DNA of 8,800 bases from an uncultured Eubacteriales bacterium (GTDB lineage: Bacteria > Bacillota > Clostridia > Oscillospirales > Oscillospiraceae). The first letter of the stretch is position 1, and every line of letters starts with the position of its first letter. Position numbers and translations under genes: made by a program. The stretch covers positions 1 through 8,800 of the forward strand of contig USIH01000090.1 of the NCBI GenBank assembly GCA_900554705.1. Direction: 5' to 3'. Positions 1-7,179 of the stretch are shown piece by piece. The notes beneath the pieces are model-generated. The model worked only from the letters and a program-made list of their open reading frames with translations. It ran no database searches and was not told where the DNA came from.

Positions 1-24
1 TTCCGAACCTTTTTGGCAGTCTCC

Positions 25-55
25 CAGCGTGTCGAAAAGGTTTTTCGACACGCTG
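25..55. repeat. Perfect inverted repeat (14-bp arms, 3-nt loop)
   Basis: Arms at 25-38 and 42-55 are exact reverse complements (CAGCGTGTCGAAAA against TTTTCGACACGCTG) around the loop GGT. Neither strand has a clear U-run just after the stem, and the A/T pairs sit at the loop end, so it does not look like a classical intrinsic terminator. It lies directly beyond the terminator of the pgi operon. It could be a copy of a dispersed intergenic palindrome, a backup terminator, or the end of a neighbouring transcription unit outside the window. Which of these applies cannot be settled from one copy. Confidence 0.6.
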
Positions 56-90
56 AAAAGCACCGCTGCAAGGTTCGCAGCGGTGCTTTT
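56..90 (-). terminator. Intrinsic terminator of the pgi/P-loop operon, probably bidirectional
   Basis: A perfect 14-bp stem (56-69 with 77-90) with a 7-nt loop begins 3 nt after the stop codon of the small P-loop gene. The stem has a GC-rich core flanked by AAAA and TTTT, so a transcript from either strand ends the hairpin with four U residues. The position just after a stop codon and the stem strength support termination of the minus-strand operon. The short U-run makes it weaker than the terminator at 2890-2926. Confidence 0.75.
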
Positions 91-93
91 GAA

Positions 94-504
94 TTACAGA
101 TACGCTTTCAGGCGGTCGGTCGCCTTTTCGGGATCGTCCGAGACGACGATGGTAAAATCAAGCTGGTTGGTCTTGCCGAAGGCGTCGCACCAGAGGACGA
201 AATCCTCCAGCATGGCAAGGTCGCCGCCGTCGACGAGCTTATAGAAGCTGTCGATGAAAATGTGGCTGATATCGAAGTTTCCGGCGTGCAGTCCGCTGAC
301 AAAGCCCTTGAGGAAGGAAAGCGTGCCCATGGAATACTCCTGATAATCAATGAGGCGGACGTGCATATCAATATCGTAGCGGAGCTTGGTTCCTTTTTCG
401 ATGCAAACCATGCTTCCGGTTTCCTTTTTGACTGCGTTGTTGATCTGCGTGATAAGCTCTTTCGTCTTACCGAGTCCTTTCAGACCCATGATTAGCTTGA
501 CCAT
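94..504 (-). CDS. Small P-loop NTPase-like protein of unknown function
   Basis: This gene encodes 136 residues from the ATG at 504. A Walker A motif GxxGxGKT is visible at residues 7-14 (G7, G10, G12, K13, T14), directly at the N-terminus. A hydrophobic strand ending in Asp (HIFID, residues 81-85) is a plausible Walker B, and a second hydrophobic strand (FTIVVSDD, 117-124) could be a sensor-like strand. There is no signal peptide or membrane segment. Similar short P-loop proteins are, from memory, widespread in Clostridia and often carry the misleading label 'PilT-like' or 'ATP-binding protein'. It is far too short for a real PilT ATPase. It lies 29 nt after pgi and just before a terminator, so it is very likely the last gene of a pgi operon. 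Nucleotide binding is a reasonable inference from the motif; substrate and role are unknown. A resemblance to the thymidine kinase fold (N-terminal P-loop, mid-protein Asp strand) is possible but not supported by a DEAQF-type motif. Confidence 0.85.
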   Translation of the reverse strand: MVKLIMGLKGLGKTKELITQINNAVKKETGSMVCIEKGTKLRYDIDMHVRLIDYQEYSMGTLSFLKGFVSGLHAGNFDISHIFIDSFYKLVDGGDLAMLEDFVLWCDAFGKTNQLDFTIVVSDDPEKATDRLKAYL

Positions 505-512
505 AGGATATT

Positions 513-519
513 CCCCCTT
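513..519 (-). promoter_or_regulatory. Shine-Dalgarno site fixing the start of the small P-loop gene
   Basis: On the minus strand AAGGGGG lies 8 nt before the ATG at 504. An in-frame TTG at 522 would overlap this site and has no good ribosome binding site of its own. The ATG start also puts the Walker A at the very N-terminus, as expected for this kind of protein. Confidence 0.75.
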
Positions 520-533
520 CAATGTAGTTGATC

Positions 534-1826
534 TTAATAGCCGGGTTTGCCCAGCAGATGGAACATATTCTTCTTGTAAAATTCGACGCCCGGCTGGTTA
601 AACGGATTGACGCCCAGCATATACGCCGAAAGGCCGCACGACAGCTCGAAGAAATAGAACAGCTCGCCGAGCGTATCGGCATCGGCTTCGTCGGTTTGCA
701 GCACCATGACCGGAACGCCGCCGTCCACATGGGCATTGAGCGTGCCGAGGAAGGCCTGCTCCTCGACGAAGTCGAGGCTCTTGCCCTCCAGATAGTTCAG
801 CCCGTCGAGGTTCTTCCAGTCCACCTCGATCACGGTCTTCTTGCGCGGCGGCGCAAAGCGCAGCACCGTCTCAAACAGGGTGCGCTCGCCCTGCTGGATC
901 ATCTGGCCGAGGGAGTGCAGGTCGGCGGTGAATTCCGCGACGGCGGGGAAAATGCCCTTGCCGTCCTTGCCCTCGCTCTCGCCGAAAAGCTGCTGCCACC
1001 AGCCGCCGAAGGTGCGGAAGGCGGGGTCGTAACTGCAAAGCAGCTCGATCTTCTTGCCGCCGCGATAGAGCAGGTTACGGATCGTCGCGTACTGCCATGC
1101 GGGGTTTTCGAACGAACGGATGTCCAGCTCCTTGCGCGCACGCGCCGCGCCGAGCATCACGTCCACGGGATTGATGCCTGCGACTGCCATCGGCAGCAGG
1201 CCGACGGCCGTCAGGACGCTGTAGCGCCCGCCGACATCCGGCGGGATCACGAAGGTCTCGTAGCCCTCTTCCTGTGCCATCTGGCGCAGCGCGCCCCGAT
1301 GGGGATCGGTCGTGACGTAAATACGCTTTTTTGCCTTCTCCGCGCCGTACTTGCGCTCGAGCATCCAGCGCAGCGCGCGGGTGGCGATGGCCGGTTCCGT
1401 CGTCGTGCCGGATTTGGAGATGATGTTGACGGAGAAATCCTTGCCCTCCAGCTGGCGGCAAAGCTCCTGCCACGCGCGGGTGGAAAGGTTATTGCCGGCA
1501 AAGAAAACCTGCGGGTCGTTTTTGCCGAGATTGTGATTCTGTCCTTTGACCAGCTCGATGGCGGCGCGCGGGCCAAGGTAGGAGCCGCCGATGCCGACGA
1601 CGACAAACACCTCGGAGTCCGAACGAATGCGATCCGCCGCGCGGCGGATGCGGCGCATTTCTTCCGTTTCCTCAAAGGTCGGCAGCTTCAGCCAGCCGAG
1701 GAAATCGTTGCCTGCGCCCTTGCCCTCGGTCAAGAGTTTGTGAGCCTGAAAGACCTCCTGCTCCGCGCCGAGAAAATCCGGCAGAGACAGGCTGCCCCAT
1801 ACGTTGGAAATATCCAGCTTGATCAA
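534..1826 (-). CDS. pgi: Glucose-6-phosphate isomerase
   Basis: This cytosolic enzyme interconverts glucose-6-phosphate and fructose-6-phosphate in glycolysis and gluconeogenesis. Read from a TTG start it is 430 residues, normal for the shorter Firmicutes-type enzyme. SIS-fold landmarks are present in order: GIGGSYLG (residues 78-85), the sugar-phosphate loop SKSGTTTE (137-144), the first PGI signature around DVGGRYSVLT (197-206), and the second signature near the C-terminus (NPFNQPGVEFYKK). By comparison with the rabbit enzyme, the likely catalytic base is the first Glu of GESEGK (residue 283), the ring-opening His is in DLHSLG (residue 304), and the C-terminal Lys is residue 418. The in-frame ATG codons further upstream lack a ribosome binding site, whereas AGGAG at 1837-1841 precedes the TTG, so the TTG is preferred. 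An ATT at 1829 is closer to ideal spacing and cannot be excluded. The gene is divergent from glk and probably cotranscribed with the small P-loop gene downstream. Confidence 0.95.
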   Translation of the reverse strand: MIKLDISNVWGSLSLPDFLGAEQEVFQAHKLLTEGKGAGNDFLGWLKLPTFEETEEMRRIRRAADRIRSDSEVFVVVGIGGSYLGPRAAIELVKGQNHNLGKNDPQVFFAGNNLSTRAWQELCRQLEGKDFSVNIISKSGTTTEPAIATRALRWMLERKYGAEKAKKRIYVTTDPHRGALRQMAQEEGYETFVIPPDVGGRYSVLTAVGLLPMAVAGINPVDVMLGAARARKELDIRSFENPAWQYATIRNLLYRGGKKIELLCSYDPAFRTFGGWWQQLFGESEGKDGKGIFPAVAEFTADLHSLGQMIQQGERTLFETVLRFAPPRKKTVIEVDWKNLDGLNYLEGKSLDFVEEQAFLGTLNAHVDGGVPVMVLQTDEADADTLGELFYFFELSCGLSAYMLGVNPFNQPGVEFYKKNMFHLLGKPGY

Positions 1827-1836
1827 AATCGTCCCA

Positions 1837-1841
1837 CTCCT
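1837..1841 (-). promoter_or_regulatory. Shine-Dalgarno site for pgi, implying a TTG start
   Basis: The minus strand reads AAAGGAGTGGGACGATTTTG, with AGGAG 10 nt before the TTG at 1826-1824. No ATG lies in the right place downstream of this site; the ATG codons upstream (from 1856 and beyond) precede it. The spacing is slightly long, so start confidence is moderate. Confidence 0.6.
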
Positions 1842-1859
1842 TTCATACTCTGCTCTCAT

Positions 1860-1891
1860 GTTACAACAAAACGGCGCAAAACTCAAGTCAA
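1860..1891 (-). promoter_or_regulatory. Weak candidate promoter for pgi
   Basis: On the minus strand a TTGACT hexamer (1891-1886, 5 of 6 matches to the -35 consensus) is followed at an overlong 20-nt spacing by TGTAAC (1865-1860, 4 of 6 matches to -10). This would start transcription about 10 nt before the Shine-Dalgarno of pgi. A promoter is expected in this 126-bp gap because pgi faces away from glk, but the match is poor and the exact site is uncertain. Confidence 0.3.
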
Positions 1892-1896
1892 AATGC

Positions 1897-1925
1897 TGGA
1901 AAAATTCTTTCGCGCGTTGTATAAT
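1897..1925 (+). promoter_or_regulatory. SigA-type promoter for glk
   Basis: A perfect TATAAT -10 box lies at 1920-1925. Seventeen nt upstream is TGGAAA (1897-1902, 4 of 6 matches to TTGACA). The predicted transcript starts near 1932, giving a leader of about 20 nt that carries AGGAGG at 1939-1944. The -10 call is strong; the -35 is only fair. I see no obvious operator in the region. Confidence 0.65.
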
Positions 1926-1952
1926 AAGAAAAAAACACAGGAGGCATCTGCC

Positions 1953-2879
1953 ATGCGCTACGGATTTGGCGCGGACGTGGGCGGCACCAGCGTGAAGCTC
2001 GGTCTGTTTGACGAAAACGGAACACTATTGGAAAAGCGGGAGATCCCGACGAGGACGGAAGAGGGAGGCAAGGCCATCCTTCCGGACATCGCGGCGGCCA
2101 TTGAGACCATGCGCGCGGGCATCGAGCAGGAGGCGCTGCTCGGCGTCGGCGTCGGCGTCCCGGGGCCGGTAAACGACGACGGACTGGTCAATCGCTGCGT
2201 CAACCTCAACTGGGGCGTGTTTAATCTGCACGAAGCACTCGGCGCGCTGTGCGGCCTGCGCGTTAAGGCAGGCAACGACGCAAACTGCGCCGCGCTCGGC
2301 GAATTTTGGCACGGCGGCGGGATCGGCTGCCGCAGCGCGCTGTTCGTAACGCTCGGAACGGGCGTCGGCGGCGGGATCATCATTGACGGAAAGGTGCTCA
2401 ACGGCGCGCACGGCGTCGGCGGCGAGATCGGTCACATCACCGTTTCCGCGCCGGACAAAGCGCCCTGCACCTGCGGCAAGCGCGGCTGCGTGGAGCAGTA
2501 TGCCTCCGCAAACGGCATTGTCCGCGTGACAAAGCAGCGCCTTGCCGCTACGGACGGCGAGAGCGTGCTGCGCGGCGCGGAAAACCTGACCTGCCGCGAC
2601 GTGTTCGACGCGGCAAAGGCGGGGGACGCCTTCGCCGTGGAGACGCTGGAACAGGTCTTTGACTACCTCGGAGAGGCGCTGGCCTCGGCCTGCTGCGTGG
2701 TCGATCCGGAGCGGATCATCCTCGGCGGCGGTGTCAGCGCGGCCGGTGCATATCTGCTCGACGGCGCGGAGCGCCACTTCAGGAAACATATGTTCCACGC
2801 CTGCAAAGGCACGCAGTTCTCCTTGGCAAAGCTCGGAAACGACGCCGGTATGTACGGCGCCTTCCGCCTGCTGTTCTGA
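1953..2879 (+). CDS. glk: ROK-family glucokinase
   Basis: The product phosphorylates glucose with ATP to give glucose-6-phosphate in the cytosol, the substrate of the divergent pgi. The protein is 308 residues, typical for Firmicutes ROK glucokinases. The N-terminal phosphate loop reads DVGGTSVKLG (residues 8-17). GND at 107-109 supplies the likely catalytic Asp109. The ROK signature region LGTGVGGG begins at 134, and EIGH at 158-161 gives the sugar-contacting Glu158 and zinc ligand His161. The zinc knuckle CTCGKRGC (172-179) supplies Cys172, Cys174 and Cys179. A C-terminal LGGGVS (257-262) is the adenosine-side glycine loop. There is no N-terminal helix-turn-helix, so it is a sugar kinase rather than a ROK repressor. 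The ATG at 1953 is chosen because AGGAGG lies 8 nt upstream and the phosphate loop starts a few residues in; the frame stays open far upstream across pgi, but that stretch is antisense. Another hexose or N-acetylhexosamine specificity is possible, but pairing with pgi favours glucose. Confidence 0.93.
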   Translation: MRYGFGADVGGTSVKLGLFDENGTLLEKREIPTRTEEGGKAILPDIAAAIETMRAGIEQEALLGVGVGVPGPVNDDGLVNRCVNLNWGVFNLHEALGALCGLRVKAGNDANCAALGEFWHGGGIGCRSALFVTLGTGVGGGIIIDGKVLNGAHGVGGEIGHITVSAPDKAPCTCGKRGCVEQYASANGIVRVTKQRLAATDGESVLRGAENLTCRDVFDAAKAGDAFAVETLEQVFDYLGEALASACCVVDPERIILGGGVSAAGAYLLDGAERHFRKHMFHACKGTQFSLAKLGNDAGMYGAFRLLF

Positions 2880-2889
2880 ATTTTCAAAA

Positions 2890-2926
2890 AACATCCCGCG
2901 GTTGTCAGAAACAACCGCGGGATGTT
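2890..2926. terminator. Strong bidirectional terminator between convergent glk and hemW
   Basis: Arms at 2890-2905 and 2911-2926 form a perfect 16-bp GC-rich stem with the loop CAGAA. Read on the minus strand, it starts 1 nt after the hemW stop codon and is followed by a run of six T residues, a textbook intrinsic terminator for the gyrase-hemW operon. Read on the plus strand, it starts 10 nt after the glk stop and is followed by TTCTTATATTCTCTTT, a looser but U-rich tail. One hairpin therefore appears to serve both converging units. Confidence 0.9.
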
Positions 2927-2927
2927 C

Positions 2928-4124
2928 TTATATTCTCTTTGCCAGCATGGGGGAGCGGCTTTGGATGGTGTGAAGATTGACGATGATGGTATTTGACACG
3001 AGCCAGCCCTTTTCCGTCAGCCGCCAGCGGTCGCCGTTCCGCTCGGCAAAGCCGTCGGCAGCATAGCGCGTCAGCAGCTTCTCCAGCGGTGCAAACGGCA
3101 TCAGGAAGCTGCGCTCATATTCGTCGGCGTTCATGCCGTCCGCCGTGCGCAGACGGAGCATGACGTACTCTCCGGCACGCTCACGGAGCAAAATACTCTC
3201 ACATTCGCTCAAAATTTCGCCATTTTTGCGGATCCCGTCGATATAAGCGCGCAGATCGCGGACGATCGTATAGCGCTTGCCCGCGAAGTCCGAGGCGGCG
3301 GACGGTCCGAAACCGACATACTCTCCGCCCGTCCAATACTTCATATTGTGGCGGGAGCGAAGCCCCGACTTCGCAAAATTGGAGATCTCATAGTGCTCAA
3401 AGCCGCGCGAACGCAGAATGGAGCTTGCCGCGAGATACATATCCGCCTGCACATCGTCGTTCGGGAGGTTGGCGCAGTCCTTGTAGCTCCACAGGGGGGT
3501 GTTTTCCTCCACCTTGAGGGCATAGCACGAGACGTGCTCCGGATGGAGCATCAGAACGTGCTCGACCGTCTCCTTCCAGCCGGTCAGGGTCTGGTTGGGC
3601 AGGCCGTACATCAGGTCGATCGAAAGGTTGGCAAAGCCGGCCTCCCGCGCGTTTTCCACCGCCTGACGCGCCTGTTCGAAGGTGTGCGGACGGCCGAGAT
3701 TCTTCAAAAGTCCGTCGTCGTCGGACTGTACGCCGATGGAAATGCGGTTAAAGCCCGCGCGCAGCAGCTTGCGCATGGAAGCCTTGCTCACACTGTCGGG
3801 ATTGGCCTCCAGCGTGATCTCCACGTCCGGCGCGAGCCGGAAGCGCCGCTGGATCTCGTCGAGGATCTTTTCCAGATTGTCCGCGCCGAAGAAGCTGGGC
3901 GTGCCGCCGCCAAAGTAGATGCTGTCGACCCGACTGGAGGGGGCAAGCGCACCGGTCTCCCGAATGTGCTTTGCAAGCGCCTCCAGATAATCGTCCGTCA
4001 CGCGCTTGTCGCGGCTGCCGCCGATGGAATAAAAGTCGCAGTATTCGCACTTGCTCTTGCAAAACGGGATGTGGACGTAGACTCCGAGCGGGGTCGGCTC
4101 ATCCTTGCGTCGTAAAAAAGCCAT
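2928..4124 (-). CDS. hemW: Radical SAM heme chaperone HemW
   Basis: The 398-residue product belongs to the HemN/HemW radical SAM family. The cluster motif CKSKCEYC (Cys22, Cys26, Cys29) binds the [4Fe-4S] cluster that works with S-adenosylmethionine. It is followed by Asp-Phe rather than the fourth Cys found in HemN (CxxxCxxCxC), which points to HemW. Other family landmarks are GGGTPS (72-77), GVQS (131-134), YEISNFA (245-251) and the HNMKYW motif (259-264) associated with heme handling in HemW. Characterised HemW proteins bind heme and deliver it to target proteins, and do not act as coproporphyrinogen III dehydrogenase; many database entries still say 'oxygen-independent coproporphyrinogen III oxidase'. 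The ATG at 4124 has AGGAG 6 nt upstream. The gene starts 12 nt after the YcxB-like gene and ends 1 nt before a strong terminator, so it is the last gene of the gyrase operon. The C-terminus seems to run some 15-20 residues past the usual winged-helix end. Confidence 0.92.
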   Translation of the reverse strand: MAFLRRKDEPTPLGVYVHIPFCKSKCEYCDFYSIGGSRDKRVTDDYLEALAKHIRETGALAPSSRVDSIYFGGGTPSFFGADNLEKILDEIQRRFRLAPDVEITLEANPDSVSKASMRKLLRAGFNRISIGVQSDDDGLLKNLGRPHTFEQARQAVENAREAGFANLSIDLMYGLPNQTLTGWKETVEHVLMLHPEHVSCYALKVEENTPLWSYKDCANLPNDDVQADMYLAASSILRSRGFEHYEISNFAKSGLRSRHNMKYWTGGEYVGFGPSAASDFAGKRYTIVRDLRAYIDGIRKNGEILSECESILLRERAGEYVMLRLRTADGMNADEYERSFLMPFAPLEKLLTRYAADGFAERNGDRWRLTEKGWLVSNTIIVNLHTIQSRSPMLAKRI

Positions 4125-4136
4125 AGGTCTCTCCTC

Positions 4137-4673
4137 TTATTTGGCGGGCAAAACCTGTCGCAGAAATGCCAAAAACTCCGCCTCGGTGCCGCCCTCGATG
4201 CCGTCGCGCGCAAGGAAGAACCACTGCTGCTTGCCGCTGCGCAGGAGGATCAGGTGCTCCGTCTGGCGCAGCTCACCGAGCATGGAGTAGCCGCGCTCGA
4301 CCGTCTCGCCGTTTTCCTCCAGCGTCTGGATGAGGACATGATCATAAAATTCCGTCGTCAGATGCAGCGCCTTTGTGCCGTAGGTCTTCTCCACGTTCTG
4401 CTCCCAGCGGTGCAGCCCGCGCTTCTGCATGGTAAGCCCATTGTAGACCATCCAGCCGAGCACCAGCAGCAGAACACAGCAGAGCACAAGGTCTCTCGTC
4501 TTTCCGTTTTGCACATAGGCCCAGAGCTGCACGCCCGCCATCACGACGAACAGAACGTAAAGCGTCAGCTGAAGCATGGAGGCAAGGCGGGTCTTTACCC
4601 CCTTAGAGGCCTCCAACTGCGTCGGCGTGTCGATCACGGTATGCACGCGAAAGCGCGCCTGCGGTTCACTCAT
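4137..4673 (-). CDS. YcxB-like membrane protein with two transmembrane segments
   Basis: The product is 178 residues from the ATG at 4673. A short soluble N-terminus is followed by two hydrophobic helices (about 31-54 and 62-82) joined by a brief polar linker (QNGKTRD), then a soluble domain of about 95 residues. Two TM helices followed by a small mixed domain, with a late strand pattern ([18 protein letters not shown], 140-157) and a final amphipathic helix, fit the YcxB-like family (PF14317), whose function is not established. Family assignment is by pattern recall and needs a profile search. The frame is open upstream to 4760, but that part lies inside gyrA. The ATG at 4673 has AGGAGG 6 nt upstream and overlaps the gyrA stop by 8 nt (ATGAGTGA), a typical translationally coupled junction. 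hemW follows after 12 nt. Confidence 0.8.
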   Translation of the reverse strand: MSEPQARFRVHTVIDTPTQLEASKGVKTRLASMLQLTLYVLFVVMAGVQLWAYVQNGKTRDLVLCCVLLLVLGWMVYNGLTMQKRGLHRWEQNVEKTYGTKALHLTTEFYDHVLIQTLEENGETVERGYSMLGELRQTEHLILLRSGKQQWFFLARDGIEGGTEAEFLAFLRQVLPAK

Positions 4674-7179
4674 TGCTCTCCTCCTCCCCTGCCTGCGGCT
4701 CGTCCGTTTCCTCCGCACCGTCGGTCGTGCGCAGGGCGATGACGCGGTTGCCGTCCGCAATGCGCATGATGGTCACGCCGCGCGTATCTCTGCCGTAGAT
4801 GCCGATGTTTCTAACCGGCGTGCGCAGGATCACGCCGCCGGACTCGATGAGCAGCAGGTCATCCGACTCGTCTACCACGACGGCGCCTGCAACGAGGCCG
4901 GTCTTTTCCGTCAGGTGATAGTTCCGCTTTCCCTTGCCGCCGCGGCTCTGCACCTCGTCGCCGCGCAGATACTGCTCGATCGCCGTACGCTTGCCGAAGC
5001 CGTATTCCGTGACCGTCAGCAGGCACTTGCCCGCCTGCGCCACAGCGGCACCGACCACGGCGTCGCCTTCGCTCAGGCGGATGCCGCGCACGCCGACCGC
5101 CATGCGACCCATGCAGCGGATGTCGTTTTCGTCAAAGCAGATGGCCATACCGTAACGGGTCGCAAGCAGCAGATTGTCACTGCCCGTGGTCTTGAGCACG
5201 GCGATCAGCTCGTCGCCCTCGTCGATGGTCAGAACGCGAATGCCCGCCTTGCGCGCGGTGTAGATGTCGCTCATGCGCATACGCTTGACCGTGCCGTTGC
5301 GCGTGACCATGACGATGCATTCCTCATCGGAGAAATTGCGAGTCATCAGCATCGCGGCGACCTTTTCGTCCTGCTCCAGCGGCAGGACGTTAGCGATATG
5401 GCTGCCCTTGGCGGTGCGGCCGGACTCCGGAATCTGGTAGCCCTTTTTCCGCAGAACGCGCCCGCGATCGGTGAAGAAGAGCAGATAGTCATGCGTGGAG
5501 GCGATGAAGAGATTGCGGATGCAGTCCTCTTCCTTCAGGCTTTGGCCGGAAATGCCTCTGCCGCCGCGTCTCTGGCTGCGATAGGTGTCCACCGGCAGGC
5601 GCTTGATGTAGCCGCCGTCGGAGAGGGTATAGCAGCTCTCCTGCTCTTCGATGAGATCTTCGTCTTCGATCTGCTCCACCACGTCGACGATCTCCGTGCG
5701 GCGGTCGTCGCCGTACTTGTCGCGAATGGCGGTCAGCTCTTCCTTAAGAATGCCCTTAACAAGCTCAATATCGCTCAAAACCAGCTCATAATAGGCAATT
5801 TTCTTTTCCAGCTCTTCATATTCCGCTTGCAGCTTTTCACGCTCAAGGCCTTGCAGTGCCTTCAGACGCATATCCAGAATGGTCTGCGCCTGAATTTCGC
5901 TCAGGCCGAAGCGCTCCATCAGGCGCTCCTTGGCGTCGTCGTATGCGCTGCGGATGATATGGATGACCTCGTCGATATGATCCTGCGCGATGAGCAGGCC
6001 TTCCAGAATATGCGCGCGCTCCTTCGCCTTCTTAAGGTCGTATTTCGTGCGGTTGGTGATGATCTCTTCCTGAAAGGTAAGGTACGCGTCGAGCATATGG
6101 CGCAGCGAGAGGATCTTCGGCTGCGTCTGGTCGTCCACGAGCGCAAGCATATTGACAGAGAAGGTGGTTTGCAGCGCCGTCTGCGCAAAAAGCCGGTTGA
6201 GGACGACCTGCGCGTTGGCATCCTTCTTCAGCTCGATGACGATGCGCATACCGTTGCGGTCGGATTCGTCGCGCAGGTCGGAAATGCCTTCCAGACGCTT
6301 TTCCTTGACTTGATCGGCGATGGATTCCACCAGATTCTTCTTATTGACCTGATAGGGAAGCTCGGAAATGATGATGCGCAGGCGGTCGTGGCCGAATTCC
6401 TCCAGCTCCGTCTTGCCGCGCACGGTGACGCGCCCGCGGCCGGTCTCGTAGGCGGCGCGGATCCCGCTGCGACCCATGATAATGCCGCGCGTCGGGAAGT
6501 CCGGCCCCTTGATGTGCTGCATCAGGTCGGCAAGCGTCGCGCTTTCGTCGTCAAGGATACACAGGCAGGCGTCGATGACCTCGCGCAGATTGTGCGGCGG
6601 GATATTGGTCGCCATGCCGACGGCAATACCGGACGAGCCGTTGACCAGCAGGTTCGGAAAGCGGCTGGGCAGCACCAGCGGCTCCTTTCGGCTCTCGTCG
6701 AAGTTCGGCACCCAGCGCACGGTCTCGCGGTCAATATCGCGCAGCATTTCGTTGGCCAGACGGGACATTCTCGCCTCGGTGTAACGATAGGCCGCAGGGG
6801 GGTCGCCGTCGATGGAGCCGAAGTTGCCGTGGCCGTCCACGAGCAGATAGCGCATGGAAAAGTCCTGCGCAAGGCGCACCATGGCGTCGTATACGGAGGC
6901 GTCGCCGTGCGGATGATAACGACCCAGCACGTCGCCGACGCAGGTCGCGGATTTTTTGAACGGCTTATCTGAGGTCAGGCCGTCTTCGTACATGGCATAG
7001 AGGATGCGCCGGTGTACGGGCTTGAGTCCGTCGCGTACATCGGGCAGCGCGCGGGCTACAATGACGGACATGGCATACTCGATAAACGAGCTTTCCATCT
7101 CCTTGACCAGATCGTTCGTTACGATATTCTGATTGGGAAAGCGGATATCCTCGGGCTTATAATCTCGGTTCTTTGCCAT
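4666..7179 (-). CDS. gyrA: DNA gyrase subunit A
   Basis: This is the breakage-reunion subunit of DNA gyrase, which introduces negative supercoils as an A2B2 complex with GyrB. The 837 residues are a usual length. The N-terminal winged-helix region contains the quinolone-determining stretch (about 85-100, including [10 protein letters not shown] at 89-98) and the catalytic Tyr133 in YRYTEAR (E. coli Tyr122). A long coiled-coil region follows (around 365-500). The GyrA box QRRGGRG lies at 536-542, which marks a true GyrA rather than ParC. The C-terminal six-bladed DNA-wrapping domain ends in an acidic tail. At the E. coli Ser83 position the residue is Ala94, while the Asp87 equivalent is kept (Asp98). 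The ATG at 7179 has AAGGGGG 7 nt upstream, overlapping the gyrB stop. The acidic tail codons also provide the ribosome binding site of the next gene, which overlaps by 8 nt. Confidence 0.98.
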   Translation of the reverse strand: MAKNRDYKPEDIRFPNQNIVTNDLVKEMESSFIEYAMSVIVARALPDVRDGLKPVHRRILYAMYEDGLTSDKPFKKSATCVGDVLGRYHPHGDASVYDAMVRLAQDFSMRYLLVDGHGNFGSIDGDPPAAYRYTEARMSRLANEMLRDIDRETVRWVPNFDESRKEPLVLPSRFPNLLVNGSSGIAVGMATNIPPHNLREVIDACLCILDDESATLADLMQHIKGPDFPTRGIIMGRSGIRAAYETGRGRVTVRGKTELEEFGHDRLRIIISELPYQVNKKNLVESIADQVKEKRLEGISDLRDESDRNGMRIVIELKKDANAQVVLNRLFAQTALQTTFSVNMLALVDDQTQPKILSLRHMLDAYLTFQEEIITNRTKYDLKKAKERAHILEGLLIAQDHIDEVIHIIRSAYDDAKERLMERFGLSEIQAQTILDMRLKALQGLEREKLQAEYEELEKKIAYYELVLSDIELVKGILKEELTAIRDKYGDDRRTEIVDVVEQIEDEDLIEEQESCYTLSDGGYIKRLPVDTYRSQRRGGRGISGQSLKEEDCIRNLFIASTHDYLLFFTDRGRVLRKKGYQIPESGRTAKGSHIANVLPLEQDEKVAAMLMTRNFSDEECIVMVTRNGTVKRMRMSDIYTARKAGIRVLTIDEGDELIAVLKTTGSDNLLLATRYGMAICFDENDIRCMGRMAVGVRGIRLSEGDAVVGAAVAQAGKCLLTVTEYGFGKRTAIEQYLRGDEVQSRGGKGKRNYHLTEKTGLVAGAVVVDESDDLLLIESGGVILRTPVRNIGIYGRDTRGVTIMRIADGNRVIALRTTDGAEETDEPQAGEEESNE

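Noticed and set aside
13..495. A 160-codon plus-strand open frame over the palindromes and the small P-loop gene.
   Set aside because: It runs through both hairpins and opposes a gene with a clear Walker A, a Shine-Dalgarno and a terminator.
1863..1920. ACAAC at 1863-1867 and GTTGT at 1916-1920 as a possible operator or looping pair between glk and pgi.
   Set aside because: Only 5 bp match over a separation of about 48 bp, which is expected by chance in a region this size.
528..1952. A plus-strand frame that stays open across pgi and continues in frame into glk, as if glk had a 475-residue N-terminal extension.
   Set aside because: It is exactly antisense to pgi, has no recognisable domain, and glk has its own promoter, AGGAGG and ATG at 1953. 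GC-rich codon bias explains the lack of stops.
3348..4115. A 255-codon plus-strand open frame antisense to hemW.
   Set aside because: It is a shadow of hemW, with no ribosome binding site or recognisable motif.
4674..4760. An N-terminal extension of the YcxB-like protein rich in Arg and Ser.
   Set aside because: It lies in another frame of gyrA, and a strong Shine-Dalgarno precedes the ATG at 4673.
4576..6972. A 798-codon plus-strand open frame antisense to gyrA.
   Set aside because: It mirrors the codon structure of a certain gene, has low-complexity composition rich in Ala, His, Gln and Val, and no family features. It is a shadow frame.
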